Source of the DNA: Achatina immaculata
Taxonomy: Eukaryota; Mollusca; Gastropoda; Stylommatophora; Achatinidae
Assembly: GCA_009760885.1 (NCBI GenBank)
Contig: CM019702.1
Span: 53,605,282-53,669,281, forward strand
Direction of reading: 5' to 3'
Length of the DNA stretch: 64,000 nt
Part shown: in pieces, positions 10,510 to 20,438 of the stretch
How positions within the stretch are numbered: position 1 is the first letter of the stretch
Layout: every line of letters starts with the position of its first letter
Program-made: the position numbers and the translations under genes
The notes under the pieces: model-generated
Told to the model about the DNA's origin: nothing
Databases searched by the model: none
Seen by the model: only the letters and a program-made list of their open reading frames with translations

Positions 10510-12605
10510 ATTCAAGGCACCAACTAACATAACCATTTTACACATACCTCAGGAAAAGTTAAATTATAACAAAAACGTATAACTGACATACACTATTTGT
10601 TACAGATAAAGCCGAAAGTGCTTCTGGTAGTGAAAATCTGCACTATTATTACTCCTGGAACAAAGCTAATAGCTCGATTTATACATGTCACATTCAAATG
10701 TTTCCTAACACAAACTACAACATTTCTAGCTGTTGAAGTAATATCCGAGTCAGAAATGCTATACATAAAGGTAAAATTCCCATTTCCTTGCCAGTAAAGT
10801 ATATTCGGGATACAGTGTTAGGCCTGTATTTCCAGGGTCATCGGCATATGAAAGTGTGATGTAATCAGTATCATTCCTGACGAAAATTACCTTCCCAGAT
10901 TTTTATTGTACTCATTTTTTAGAGGCTGGGTAGACGCCTCGTTGATGTTACGGACAATATTCAAACGTATCTTGTAATGGGACATTAAAATGTTCTATAA
11001 GTTCACCAAGTTCTGTCATTTCATCTTTCTCTTACAGAAAATATCCTCCAAATTTCTACCTTATAAAGGGGAGAGTTCTATTAGAAACCTCAAAATTCTA
11101 TTTAGTTAAGCTTTATACGTGCCTCCAAAGCATGAGAGGATTACCTTTACCTTTACTTTTTACCTTAGGCTATATACGGTAGAATCACCTGACACGCAAA
11201 TATAAAGTAGTGAGACACAGTGGATATCGTGGAAAGAAGTTACTTCTCAAAATGGAATGTCTTTAAAATCGAAACTAAGAAGATAAACAATAAAATAAAT
11301 ACGACAATGAACAGTTCTGCCTGAAAATTTTCATAATAAACAATATTCAAGTGTTATACGATAACTGGTTATTGCTACTAAAAAGGCAAAAAAAAAAATA
11401 TTAAAGCTGGACATAACGCCAGCAGATGAAGTTGCTTTGAATGAAAATATATAATTATGAAAATTGTAAAGAGACATGTATCAGAGCGCATTTGATAACA
11501 AGAAGTGTGTGTGTGTGTGTGTTGTTACATAATATGTAAAGTTTTCTTACACTCCTATCGGTTTTAATCAATACATTTTGAAGGTTATAAACACACTTTT
11601 TAATGATTATATGTACGTCTTCCTTTGTCCAGATATAACTAAAATAGAACTCCTTTAGATTAGCTGTGTTGTTGTTCCACTCTCTACAGAAGAGAGCTTT
11701 CTAGGCATTCCAATATTAGTTATATCGGGACAAATATTTTATCATTAGCTTGCATTAAATATGGTATTCTTGAAATTCTGAACGTATTTTATTTTTTGAA
11801 AGTAATAAATGTTTAATTATTACTGAGCAGCTCACACTGAAACTCTTTATTCCTACTTTTATAATAGTGGTATAATTATTTGTTTTACATGCATTACCAT
11901 CTGCGAGAGAAATGTTCAAGAGTTGATGATCAAACTTTGTGAAATAGACATTTCGCTTTCAATTGTTACTTTTAAAGAAATGTAACTCTTATATCACTAC
12001 ATTAAAATTCTGAGCCCCCACAACAATTTTATAATAAACTCATCCTTATGTATTTTACTGGAATCGGTGGGATGCCTATATTAATACTATTCATTCATTC
12101 GTTACATGCTGAGCTGGCTATGTTGGTGCTCATGTCTTTTCTATTGTGTGCGATCCTTGGTGTTTCCGATATGCTTTTCTTGTGCTATGCAACTTGGTCA
12201 GTTAGCTGAGATATTCCCCTCTTGATTTGCCTCTCCTTCTCTCTCTCTCTCTCTCTCTCTCTTGAATTTTCCAGTCATTACTAAGCTATGTTTTTTTCAT
12301 GACATGTCCAAAACTTTTGACTGTCTTTTCCTATAATGTTGACTAGTTTTCCGTTGGTTTTGAAGCTTCTACGAAAACGTCCCTTAAAAGATACAAGATA
12401 TAAATTGTATATAGCAGTTTATAATATAAATGTCAACGAACTAGTCTAAAGTTGTACAGATGCAGGTAGTTTCTTTGTATTACATTACAACGTCATATAT
12501 ATGGCTCACAGTACAAAAATATATACGATTTAATCTTATCTTACCTTGACAAAGATTCCAGCACACAAATATCGTCAGTAAAAGACCTAAGACATGACAA
12601 GGCAT
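5311..12605 (-). CDS. Candidate single-pass Ig-like membrane receptor gene (spliced span)
   Basis: I assemble four minus-strand exons: 12545-12605 (signal peptide), 7358-7717 (ectodomain), 5532-5669 (membrane segment) and 5311-5411 (tail). All three junctions are phase 1 and the sum is 660 nt, giving 219 residues plus a stop. The product would be a small type I membrane protein with a cleavable signal, one beta-rich Ig-like domain carrying several Asn-X-Ser/Thr sites, one transmembrane helix and a short tail. Symmetric 1-1 exons are typical of extracellular Ig modules. The 4.8 kb first intron contains a mariner-type element and a decayed second ectodomain exon, so longer isoforms may have existed. 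Ligand and pathway are unknown. The first three exons have good splice sites; the acceptor of the last is weak. No transcript evidence is available here. Confidence 0.6.
5532..5669 (-). CDS. Exon 3 of Ig-like receptor: transmembrane segment
   Basis: 138 nt, phase 1 to phase 1. The acceptor is a strong CTCTTCTCTTTCAG-type site, and the donor is AAAG before GTAATG. It encodes a Ser/Pro-rich juxtamembrane stretch (TSDPPSDKSY), then about 22 hydrophobic residues (AVFIPIAVATVIIISVIIGV), then LIHRYK, a positively charged stop-transfer. This is the clearest evidence that the gene encodes a membrane-anchored receptor. Confidence 0.65.
5870..6125 (+). mobile_element. LINE 3'-end fragment
   Basis: Frame-shifted C-terminus of an RTE-like ORF2: a TFLGHVMK box, a KKERTAEKKK/ISN basic stretch, a DHTRWRNTIANAMRH-like terminus and then a stop. 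It is a short dead copy just upstream of, and outside, exon 3 of the Ig-like receptor. Confidence 0.55.
6130..7120. other. Non-coding intronic stretch
   Basis: AT-rich sequence inside intron 2 of the Ig-like receptor model. I see a short CTA/AAT microsatellite near 6987-7022 and no other recognisable feature. Confidence 0.5.
7180..7277. repeat. (CA)n microsatellite
   Basis: CA run with a CGCA-rich 3' part, about 80 bp inside intron 2 from the ectodomain exon. Reading frames across it are spurious. Confidence 0.95.
7358..7717 (-). CDS. Exon 2 of Ig-like receptor: ectodomain
   Basis: 360 nt, open throughout, with phase 1 at both ends. The acceptor follows a pyrimidine-rich tract ending in TTAG. 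The donor, AAA before GTAAGTA, is near-perfect. The 120 codons are beta-strand-like (GTIVFVKTN, VQITYKHN, VDIKIKISL, FSVKIVTLG, FVIFTFVLQ) with N-glycosylation sites such as NGT, NIS and NTT. There are only two cysteines (EPCDT and ATFCVL), about 30 residues apart and before most strands, so the usual Ig disulfide is not obvious. Divergent Ig-like is the best description. Another beta-sandwich fold is possible. Confidence 0.6.
7725..9050. other. Intronic sequence without recognised gene
   Basis: Part of the long intron 1 of the Ig-like receptor model. A possible exon-like patch on the minus strand (about 8055-8148) follows a CTTTTCTCTCAG acceptor-like tract. It has no convincing donor and stops in the phase needed, so I do not call it. 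Confidence 0.4.
9058..9123. repeat. Near-perfect 27-bp inverted repeat (hairpin)
   Basis: The two arms (9058-9084 and 9097-9123) pair at 26 of 27 positions around a 12-bp AT spacer. Each end carries TTAA, as in TTAATAATGGGAAGG and its reverse complement. It could be a minimal MITE or a cruciform-forming remnant of a DNA transposon. It has no coding capacity. Confidence 0.85.
9232..10445 (-). mobile_element. Tc1/mariner-superfamily transposon, decayed
   Basis: Transposase pieces lie in order on the minus strand in four overlapping frames (10051-10545, 9713-10099, 9448-9846, 9275-9505). The N-terminal part has a helix-turn-helix region ending RDTGSVDDAQRSGRPAV. The catalytic part has LSDESWFHV (first Asp), WFHQDGATAHTA (second Asp) and SPDLNPLDYYLW (third Asp). 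I count 37 residues between the second and third Asp, i.e. a DD37D spacing. At least three frameshifts (near 10095, 9740 and 9460) inactivate it. The 5' end abuts a TA run, as expected for a TA-targeting element. An ACGGTGTTTT terminus there may pair with ACGCTGTTTT near 9232, which is weak. Confidence 0.8.
10446..10502. repeat. (TA)n microsatellite
   Basis: Uninterrupted TA run bordering the mariner-type element. Confidence 0.95.
10600..11015 (-). pseudogene. Decayed Ig-like ectodomain exon
   Basis: Minus-strand translation gives secreted-protein-like segments that change frame. They include a KVIFVRNDTDYITLSYADDP segment, then YWQGNGNFTFMYSISDSD, then NVVVCVRKHLNVTCINRAIS, with a more distal piece near 10960-11010. 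The first segment aligns loosely by eye with the start of the intact ectodomain exon at 7358-7717 (GTIVFVKTN...FCVLAD). It lies in intron 1 of that gene, on the same strand. I read it as an extra Ig-like exon that has been lost. Alternative frames and sequencing errors cannot be excluded. Confidence 0.4.
11120..11166 (+). repeat. SINE 3'-end remnant
   Basis: This stretch, with GTGCCTC near its start, GAGAGGATTACC in the middle and CTTTACTTTT at the end, resembles the 3' end of the complete SINE at 47827-48090 in opposite orientation. It is short and diverged. Confidence 0.4.
11170..12540. other. AT-rich intronic stretch, nothing recognised
   Basis: No open frame, RNA gene or mobile element is recognised. 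There are small GT (11506-11522) and CT (12238-12262) microsatellites. Confidence 0.5.
12545..12605 (-). CDS. Exon 1 of Ig-like receptor: signal peptide
   Basis: ATG at 12605. The 20 codons encode a short start, a hydrophobic core (GLLLTIFVCW) and a small-residue end (NLCQ), as in a secretory signal peptide. The exon ends in AAG before GTAAGAT, a good donor, leaving one base of the next codon (phase 1). That base completes a Gly codon with the start of the ectodomain exon. Confidence 0.6.
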
Positions 12606-12609
12606 TATT

Positions 12610-13330
12610 AATATCGGCAAGCGCACTTGTAGGTAGTTAACTGTATTTTGATGACATAAATATGTTTTCCCTCAGAAACAATAGAGCTTATGCATCAGAA
12701 TAATATTTTCCTAGATCGAAGAAAACATATTCAGATATCTACAGTCTGTGTTGAATGTTGAGCACGATGTGAGTCAGCCACAAATGTAATGCTTGCATAA
12801 ACCAGGGTGTTAGAGATACCAAGCATATTCCTTATAATCATTACAATAATTGATATAACGATCAAACTACAAAATGTTAATTCTGTTCCAAAACATTTCT
12901 TGAATTACATTTCACCATACAGGAAAATGCTCATATGAGTACACTTTAAAAAAATTCACAGATGCAATTATTGCCGTTTTATACTACTCTAAAATGTCAA
13001 GGGCCACTTAGCATATCTGACCGTATTAAAAATACGAAGAAGAGAAATATTTAATAACTGTGTTCTTCCGTTATTTGGACCGCAGGCTGTCACAGTTTCA
13101 TGAAGAATAACGAACTTGTATGAGAGTAATTGCTGGTTATTTGGACACACTCCTCTTTCTGAAATTCATAAATGTGGCAGCTGAAACAAAGATGGTCAAT
13201 AACGTGTGAGACGATCATGAGCATTGATACAAAACAGGCAACGTAGCTTCATGGATAAAATCAACCTCCTGGTAGTGTGCTATGTGATCACCTGCCGCTC
13301 CTGCTGCATGTTATGAAGCAATTACCAATG
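12610..13330. other. Upstream region of Ig-like receptor, nothing recognised
   Basis: AT-rich and non-coding. It should hold the promoter of the minus-strand receptor if the exon 1 call is right, but I cannot identify a TATA box or initiator with confidence. Confidence 0.4.
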
Positions 13331-13344
13331 TAATGCGAATAGTT

Positions 13345-13645
13345 TGGTTAGTGAAGGTGATGCCGCTTGTTGCTCGCAGATGCGTCGTGGTTGCTTTGAC
13401 GGCGGCTGTCCTGACCCTCGGTACCATTAATCAAATTAATTTTGTTGCTCATTATTCTTGGACGTCTAGAATTTCTCGCTTCTTCCACAGTCCCACTGTT
13501 GGTAAAGCTATCTCGCAGTCTTCGAATGGCCGAATGAGTGACCCTGAGTTGTCTACCAGTCTCCCACACTGGCATAACTTCTTGGAACCATATCATGACA
13601 CACCATCTGTCAGCATCACCAAGTCGTTGCCTCTGAGGCATTGTT
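13345..13645 (-). mobile_element. Tc1-like transposase N-terminal fragment
   Basis: Minus-strand frame beginning MPQRQRLGDADRW. It matches the start of Tc1 transposases: a paired-like HTH with GRQLRVTHSAIRRLRDSF, then a TGTVEE-like linker and an RRPR motif before the second HTH. Only the DNA-binding half is present and the catalytic region is absent. It is a truncated relic. Confidence 0.7.
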
Positions 13646-13659
13646 AACCAGTTCCACAA

Positions 13660-15210
13660 ACACGATCATAAATATCCTTGTTCTCGAAAAAAAAAAATGA
13701 ACGAACTACGGTCAGTACTACGCAGGCAGCATCTGCAAAAGAGTCTCTGCGGGAAAAGTATTGTTTATAGCGTGAAGCTTGAAAATCATTGACAGTTTTC
13801 TTGCGATTTTCTTGGAGTGCCTGTAACATCGTGATTTATCGTGCTACAGCTGAAGGATCTGTCACCATCATGCGGTTTATTAATATGCCTAACCTTGGAA
13901 ATACGTTGCCAGTTATCTTTGGAACTAAACTATGAAACATTTGTTTCCAGTACGTTCACTGAATATGATTCATTTTTGACTTCCAAAATATAAATATTAA
14001 TTCTCTCGCTCCAAAAAAAAACGATACTAGCCGTGTTGGTAGATCTTGCCTGCTTATGCAAATCACTACTCAGAGTGTTATTTAGGCAATGCAAATCACT
14101 ACTCAGAGTGTTATTTAGGCAAAGTCCTAATAAAATAAAAAGTAGCACGTGTCTAACACAACCTATATTTAAATTATAGAATAACTTCCTTCCAGTTTAT
14201 TTTTACCAAAATGTCTTATTACAATTAGGAAATTAATTCAAGAGTGACAATTCTGAACCCGGAAGGACACTCTATGAAGATCTAAACTTTGCATACAACT
14301 ATACAACGATCATGTCTCATGATGGTCTCCATGACGATCTAAAATATGTAGACAATTAAAGAACGATCATGTCTCATGATGATCTCCATGAATATATAAA
14401 CATGTAGACAACTAAAGAACGATCCATTAGACACACGGCACGTAGGGTACACAAAATCCGAAGTATAATTAAGTTTGAACTGAAATAACTGGACAGTGAA
14501 ATGCAGAACAACAAATAAAATGTGCGTTAGATGTAATTTTTATGTTAATAAAAGATTACGGATGGAGAACATAAACTTTCCCTAAAGAATATATTATTGC
14601 AATTATCACCTAAAAAGATAACGAAAGTTCTAAACTGGGAAATGAACTTATAGTGAAAAAAAAAAGAAACTGACAATCGTTTGAATTTTATGACCCACCG
14701 TTTTCAGGTATGAAAGTCGGTCACTGACGTTCGTGTTTTAGAAAAGCTGAAACAAATAGAACTGAATGTTCTCTTGCGAATTCTCTTTATTTTTCAGTAT
14801 TTTTATGTCTGTACGGACTAAACAAAATATCGGCTGGAGGACTCAAGAGACAACATAAGAGAGGAAAATTTAAATATATGATGGATCTAACCAAGTGGCA
14901 CAGAAAACAGCAACAATCACTTTGGTTAGAAATAACAAGGACGACTTTTGCTAGCCAAAATATATCTTCACATCAGTGTATAAAATGAATCGTATAAAAA
15001 GTATTGGTTCACATTTTAAAGATAGAAAAATAAGAAATTCAAGAACATATGAAAGGTATAACGCAAAAATGTTACATAAAGGCAAGCTATATAAAGACAT
15101 CCTAGGGGCATGAATAAGCTGTCCAGTGTTTCGATCAGCCACCCAATATTCACTTCTTGCTTCATTGGTGAAAAACCATAGCTGACTATGACTTGTTAGA
15201 TGCCCCCAAT
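13660..15210. other. Non-coding stretch with small tandem duplications
   Basis: No gene recognised. A 33-bp unit beginning ATGCAAATCACTACTC is exactly duplicated at 14056-14121. A looser duplication containing GAACGATCATGTCTCATGAT spans about 14300-14425. The rest is AT-rich. Confidence 0.6.
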
Positions 15211-15214
15211 AACA

Positions 15215-15535
15215 GATAAAAGGGATAGCGACTGCAGTAAAACTGGTTCTAATAATAAAGGTAGCTAGAGGTGATAATAAAGGGAGGTAATAATAAAGAT
15301 AAAATATAAGATATATATAAAATAATATATAAAAATATGTATATAATATACAAAAAATTAAAAAATATTTAAAATATAAGAAAAAATAAAATAGTTAGAG
15401 GTAATAATAAAGGGAGTTAGAGTTTTGCAAGGTGGCAGAGGGAGTGAGTAATGTGAGAATGAGAAAAACGAATAGAAAGTATGAGAGCAGATGAAAATGT
15501 ATAAATAAAACGCATACAACATCCCATATTTCGGC
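15215..15535. repeat. PLE pseudo-LTR, low-coordinate copy
   Basis: Shares GACTGCAGTAAAACTGG, GGTTCTAATAAT, CAAGGTGGCAGAGG and GAGAAAAACGAA-type segments in the same order and orientation with 19602-19765. This copy carries an extra AT-rich expansion at about 15260-15415. Confidence 0.7.
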
Positions 15536-16048
15536 GTGAGTCTTTTTCGAGGATTACATACACAAACGAGACAAAAAGGAGAAAAAACGTATAACTAAAT
15601 GAAAAACTTATCTTAATATGACATCCTCCGGAAGTAGGAAACAGAGAAATGGGCGTCCAATAGACGAGGCATAGAGGCCACACAAAGGATAAGCCGATAG
15701 AGCCAATTGTAAAGAAGAGGTGCACAGAGAGAGAGAGAGAGAGAGAGAGTAAAACAGGTGGGGGAAGGGCAATAGAAACATGATAGCCGTTATAGGAGAT
15801 AGTGTCGGGGGTGGGGGAATGGGAAGCGGAGATATAATGAATGAAGATCATAAACACATGCAGGGACAAAATGTGAAACTGGTGAATATGACAAGACCCA
15901 ATAAAAACCCGTAGGTGAAGGTGGTGATAGGGAGGGGGAGCTAAGAGAAAGAAATAAGAAAGAAGAGTTAAAAAAAAGGTGGGAGGTGGAAAACTAAAGA
16001 AGTTAAAGGAAGCTGAAGACATTGTTCATTCCAGCTAGGCGGAGAGAG

Positions 16049-16475
16049 TCAACCCGGAAAAGAAGGCGCTGTTCTACGACCTCCGAGATCGTACATCAGC
16101 AGAATAAGAGCGGATCGCACTAACAGAAATGTCCTGTTTTCTCCTGTGGTTACTAAGGCAATCATGTTTAGCCACAGGTGCCCAGTCCCCCTTAGAAATA
16201 TGGTTAAAAGATCTCCTAAGCGTAAACCGGTCTCCCTAATATACTTCATACAACAATGTTTGCACATAATAGCATAAATAGCATTGCGTGAAGTGCAGGC
16301 GAAACCCTCCTGAGCTGATACCGTGAACTTAGGGAAGGAGATCTGGATAGCCTCGACAACAAACGGACAAGTGATGCATCTACGACGTCCGCAACGTTTG
16401 CTACCATAAAAAGTGTCATCTGTCTTATTGGTCGATATAGTGACGCTTCCAGTATCCCGAAGCTACCGTATGGTC
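16049..16475 (-). pseudogene. PLE GIY-YIG endonuclease remnant
   Basis: Minus-strand translation reads CGRRRCITCPFV, then AIYAIMCKHCCMKYIRETG and RLGDLL. This matches the Cys-rich linker and the YxI..C...YIGETGRRL core of PLE GIY-YIG nucleases, with the usual YIGETG changed to YIRETG. A frame change near 16200 and the loss of the distal catalytic part mean it is inactive. The same segment recurs at 37335. Confidence 0.7.
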
Positions 16476-17050
16476 ACTATAATGATCACTGTTTGTTTCA
16501 TTAAAACAAGCGGTGTAACATTTATATTGTACATATTTCGTCCGCGATTCCGGTGACACTTTTCAAAATGGCGAAAGAGTGCCTAGTTACGAGCGATGCC
16601 GAGCAAGAAAAAGGACGAGAAGCATGGAAATTTTTCAGTTTTTGACGATGTAGATAGGAATATGCTCTTGAATGTTTTCTAAGTAGATCTAGACATATTT
16701 AGATGACTGGATAAGTAGTTAGGAGTAGTTAGGAGGTTAGTTCAGACATTCATTCAGCGAGAATGCAACACAGAATCACAATACGATATCGACAAGTAGA
16801 TCTACACATCTCAAATGGTAAGTAGCCGTAAGTAGTGCAGATCTAGACAGCCGATGGTGAGCTGGCCACAATCAGTGTCTAAAAACATCACATTACTTCT
16901 TTTTTCCTAAAAAAACTCTGCATTTATGAAATTTTCATTCATTTAGCTATACTTTGAAACATATTAAGTATACGGAAGTACATGGAAATACTGTTTTCCA
17001 TTCCATTTTACAACTAGACCCCCTTACAGACTAAGACCCGCGTTTTTAGT
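16475..17050. other. Non-coding insert splitting the PLE
   Basis: This stretch separates the PLE RT end from the GIY-YIG part, which are normally contiguous. It has no reading frame of note, but has recurring GTAGATCTAGACAT-like words and GTAGTTAGGAG duplications. It is also present in the second copy at 37335-38205, so it was already there when that copy was made. It could be an unrelated non-autonomous element or an intron-like segment. Confidence 0.5.
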
Positions 17051-17108
17051 CCCGTTCGTACCCATACGTCCGCTTTTCGTCCAACGCACGGGACGAGGTG
17101 ACTTCGAA

Positions 17109-19160
17109 CTAAAAGGTCCCGTCTGTAGGCCACCAATAGGGGTCCCCAAAAAGTTCACGTGTATTAGGCTCGATCTGGAGGAGATGGAGATGGCGAAACA
17201 GTATGTTTTTAACTGCCAAACTATGCGGGTAGTGCGTGAGTAACAGTTTAAACTCTGCCCGAGCTACAGTGCGGTTTAGGAGTGAGGGTTTGTTGGCGCA
17301 GTATAAAGCTGATGCAATTCCAAGATGACGAGAGAACATATTCTGGATAGACGAGTTGACGGAAGAAATCTAGCATTTTATGGTCTTGATCCTGGAAATC
17401 AACATCCTCAGTACACAAACGTCGCAATCTAAGAAGCTGGGAAAACGAAATAGAGTCCTTCTTACACTATCTGGGATGGGAGGAAGAGTACAAGAGATCG
17501 CTGTGAGTGTCTGTAGGTTTATAGTGGACAGAAGTAGCAAGCCCGGTAGGGCCGATAGTAACGGCAATGTCGAGAAAGTTAACGGATGTAGTAGAGCTAT
17601 GGGCGGTGAAATAAATGACAAAATTGTACTCCTGAATAAAATTGATAAAGTTGTGAAGGTCTTCCTCTGGCACTGATGTGACCCCAATGCCGTCGTCTAT
17701 ATAGCGTCTATAGAAGGTTGGAAAGGGGCCTTTATAGGCTCTCAGAACATTGTGTTCGAAGTGGCCAATGAACATACATGCGCAGCTGGTGCCCATTTTG
17801 GTACCCATGGCCACACCACTAATCTGGTCGAAGAACAGGCCATTGAATTCAACCGAATTGAGTTGGAGGACAAATCGTGTAAGGCGCAGAATAGTAGACG
17901 TAGGAATAGAGGGATTGCGTCTTTTGTTCAGAAAGAACTTGACGACTTGAAGTCCCTGATCGTGCGGGATGGATGTGTATAAGGATACTACATCAAGGGT
18001 AAAGATACGGTAGGTGTGACCAGGCAGGAGTGTAAGGGTCTCAAAAGTAATGAGAGCATGATTAGTGTCCTTAAGTGGACAGAATACTGACAAGTTGAAA
18101 GATATTATCAAGAACGTCAGAGATTTGTTCTGTAGGGTAGGAACAAGCGTACACTATGGGTCTTCCCGGGTTGTCTGGTTTGTGTATCTTAAGGTAGATA
18201 AAATGATGTATTTCTTAAGCAGCTGTCGCGGATGTGAAGATGAGTAGCATAAGGAGAAAGATCAGACTTGTGGATGAGTTCGTAGATCATGTCACGAACG
18301 TTGTTGTTGTTGGCCAGGGTCGGATCTTGAGGCTGAGAGGCATAAAATTCAGTGTTGCTCAGCTGGCCCATGGCCTCTTGGATGTACAATTATTTCTTCC
18401 AACCAACAATAGCCCCGCCCTTGTCTGCACTCTTGATCATGATGTCTTGTCTGGGCTGAAGTTTTGAAATTGCGCGCAGCTCCCCGGGGGTCAGGTTAGA
18501 GTTTCGTACACGGGGAAGGCGAAGCTTGCGGATTTCATGGAGAGTATGATCAATGTAGAGGTCCAAGGAATGAGACGCTCCTGCTGAAGGTGTCCAGGTG
18601 TATGGTTGTTTGGATAAGCGAGAGAAAGGGTCATCATCAGTATACTGGGATGGTGATGATTGGGCAGCGTCTTGGAAATGGCACTTCAAACGCAGTGTGC
18701 GATGGAAACGATGGACATCTTGAAGGAGTGAGAACTGGTCAGCAGAAGGACGGAGGAGAACAAACTGTAAACCTTTCCCCAGGACAGACAATTCATCAGC
18801 CGAAAGTGTAATGTCAGAAGGTTGGTGGGCCGGGGAGAGGCTGTAGAGGGACGGATAGCAGAAAGTTTCTGCTTTTTGAGAGAAGAAAGTTGCAGGTAGA
18901 ATTGTCTGTTGGTGGAGTGAATAATCTCTCGGATCAGGCGATAAATGAGGTAATTATCGTGGGTAACTTGGTGGAGACGGATAGAAAGCTGAGCGATCTG
19001 ACTATCGAGATCCCAGAGGAGTTTAATGTGCCCCTCAACGACACAGCGCATGCGTTGAAAAGCAGATTTGTTTTCGATAGCACAAAGAAGCTGACGGATC
19101 CTGGGGTGGAGAGTCCCCATGGCCGGTTAAAACTTAGAAGTAAAACCTTTGGGAACAACC
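17109..19160 (-). pseudogene. PLE reverse transcriptase, frameshifted
   Basis: Consecutive minus-strand frames give, in order: the N-terminal PLE region with VLGKGLQFVL (18686-19120 and 18390-18791), the IMIKSADKGGAIV motif, the YATHLHIRDS region (18189-18389), then the RT core (17467-18111). The core has FTLDVVSLYTSIPH, GVAMGTKMGTSCAC and the catalytic YIDDG box. The thumb (SDLLYSSSHP and onward) continues in other frames to LVAYRRDLLVRS near 17110. PLE RTs are telomerase-related enzymes that prime at targets cut by a GIY-YIG domain. Five or so frame changes mean no intact protein. Confidence 0.8.
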
Positions 19161-19601
19161 CTCAGGCGAAGACAGTTGTTGAGAAAATGAACGTGAGAAG
19201 TGAACCGCGTCTTCTTGTACGTGGCAAAATCCAGGTCAGTGGCGGTGCGGGGAAGGAGAGGTGGCAAAAGACTGAAAGAGAGGGAAATAAAAGACTTGAG
19301 AGATTTGGTGATACGATTTAAAGAAGGCACGGTGACGATAAGAGGTATCGAATAACAGTGGTGTGGAGGGAGAGTAGAGGCTAACCTGACAAGCACAGAA
19401 GGGATGAAAACGGAGATGAATGAAGAGATGATAACAGATGAGGGAGATGAAACATATATTAGAAAAAGGTACAGATTCTGAAAAGGAATCGTGGGATAGA
19501 GTCTGAAAAGGAATAGAGGGATAGATTTCACGGTATACGTCAACGAAAAGGGAAAAAAAAATCAGTATCACAGTCACATAGAGGAATTTGAGAGATAAAA
19601 A

Positions 19602-19765
19602 GGATGGCAACTGCAGTAAAACTGGTTCTAATAATATAGGTAGACACAGGTGTATGGTGCAGTTTTACAAGGTGGCAGAGGAGTGAGTAAAGTGATAAAA
19701 GTGAGAAAAACGAAAAGAAACTATGAGAGCGAGATGAGAATGTATACATGAAAAACCTACAACAT
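19602..19765. repeat. PLE pseudo-LTR, high-coordinate copy
   Basis: Direct-repeat partner of 15215-15535 (see there), lying on the 5' side of the minus-strand PLE gene. The divergence between the two is visible by eye, consistent with an old copy. Confidence 0.7.
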
Positions 19766-19939
19766 CCGAGTAACAAGCTCAGCCTCTATAGCCCGATGTC
19801 TGTGGAATCTGCTAAAGAAGACTGCAACACCTCCTTCGTAGCTATAAACCATGTATGTAAAAATAGCCCCTGTAAAGCAAAATACACCTTACATTTGATG
19901 CATGTACCTCAGTACATATACCTTATCGAATCTATAAAG

Positions 19940-20285
19940 CATCCTGCATGTATTTCATTCATTCATTCATTCAATTATTCATTCATTCACTCATTCATTC
20001 ATTTGCATGTCCCTTGCGGAATTTTGCCTTACTAACAGCTCTCTTTGGGTCTCTCGCTTTGGTCTTCCTCTTTTTCTTTTTCCCATTATGTACGTTTCCA
20101 AGATGGTCTTCTCTAGATTATCATGATGTTTAATGTGTCCGAAATATTTAGGTTTCCTCTTTACTAGCCAGCTTTCTCTAATATTAAGTTCTTTAGTATG
20201 AATATATTTGCTCTTTTTTGTGTCCATGATATTTGAAGAATTCTTCTGTAGCATATACATTCAAAGGTATTTATGTGTTTCTCAG
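19940..20285 (-). mobile_element. RTE-like LINE 3' end, family A
   Basis: Minus strand: a KPKYFGHIKHHDNLEKTI box followed by MGKRKRGRPKRE, then a frame-shifted terminus. An ATTC-rich (AATG) tail lies at 19957-20002. It belongs to the same family as the longer copy at 34608-35840 and was inserted next to the PLE boundary. 5'-truncated. Confidence 0.75.
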
Positions 20286-20386
20286 CTGTTTGTTAATGCA
20301 TTTCATAGAATTAGAAAATCTGCAACAGCAAAGACACAACAATGCTAAGTGTTTAACGTGAAGGGTACCACACGTATTAAGATCAG

Positions 20387-20391
<5 letters not shown>

Positions 20392-20436
<45 letters not shown>
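20392..20436. repeat. (TA)n microsatellite
   Basis: TA run directly followed by an (ATC)n run to about 20470, which is the tail of the adjacent LINE. Confidence 0.95.

Positions 20437-20438
<2 letters not shown>

Larger units (their letters stand above)
15215..19770 (-). mobile_element. Penelope-like element (PLE), nearly full length, inactivated
   Basis: On the minus strand a PLE polyprotein can be followed from about 19160 down to 16049: an N-terminal linker region, the reverse transcriptase, a thumb/linker and a GIY-YIG endonuclease remnant. Direct repeats lie outside the coding part (19602-19765 and about 15215-15535), matching the pseudo-LTR arrangement known for PLEs. Just after the gene, the minus strand carries a conserved-looking CTCGAAAAAGACTCACGCC stretch near 15540, like the signature often seen at PLE 3' ends. 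Frameshifts (about 18790, 18389, 18111, 17460 and 17130) and a 570-bp insertion make it non-functional. Confidence 0.8.

Noticed and set aside
15417..16022. 201-codon open frame on the minus strand
   Set aside because: Phe/Ser/Leu-rich composition from purine-rich DNA over the PLE 3' end and pseudo-LTR, including an AG microsatellite. No domain, and the homologous repeat at 19600 is not open in the same way.
19748..20133. Plus-strand frames with Ile-His-Ser-Phe repeats
   Set aside because: Translation of the ATTC tail of a minus-strand LINE.
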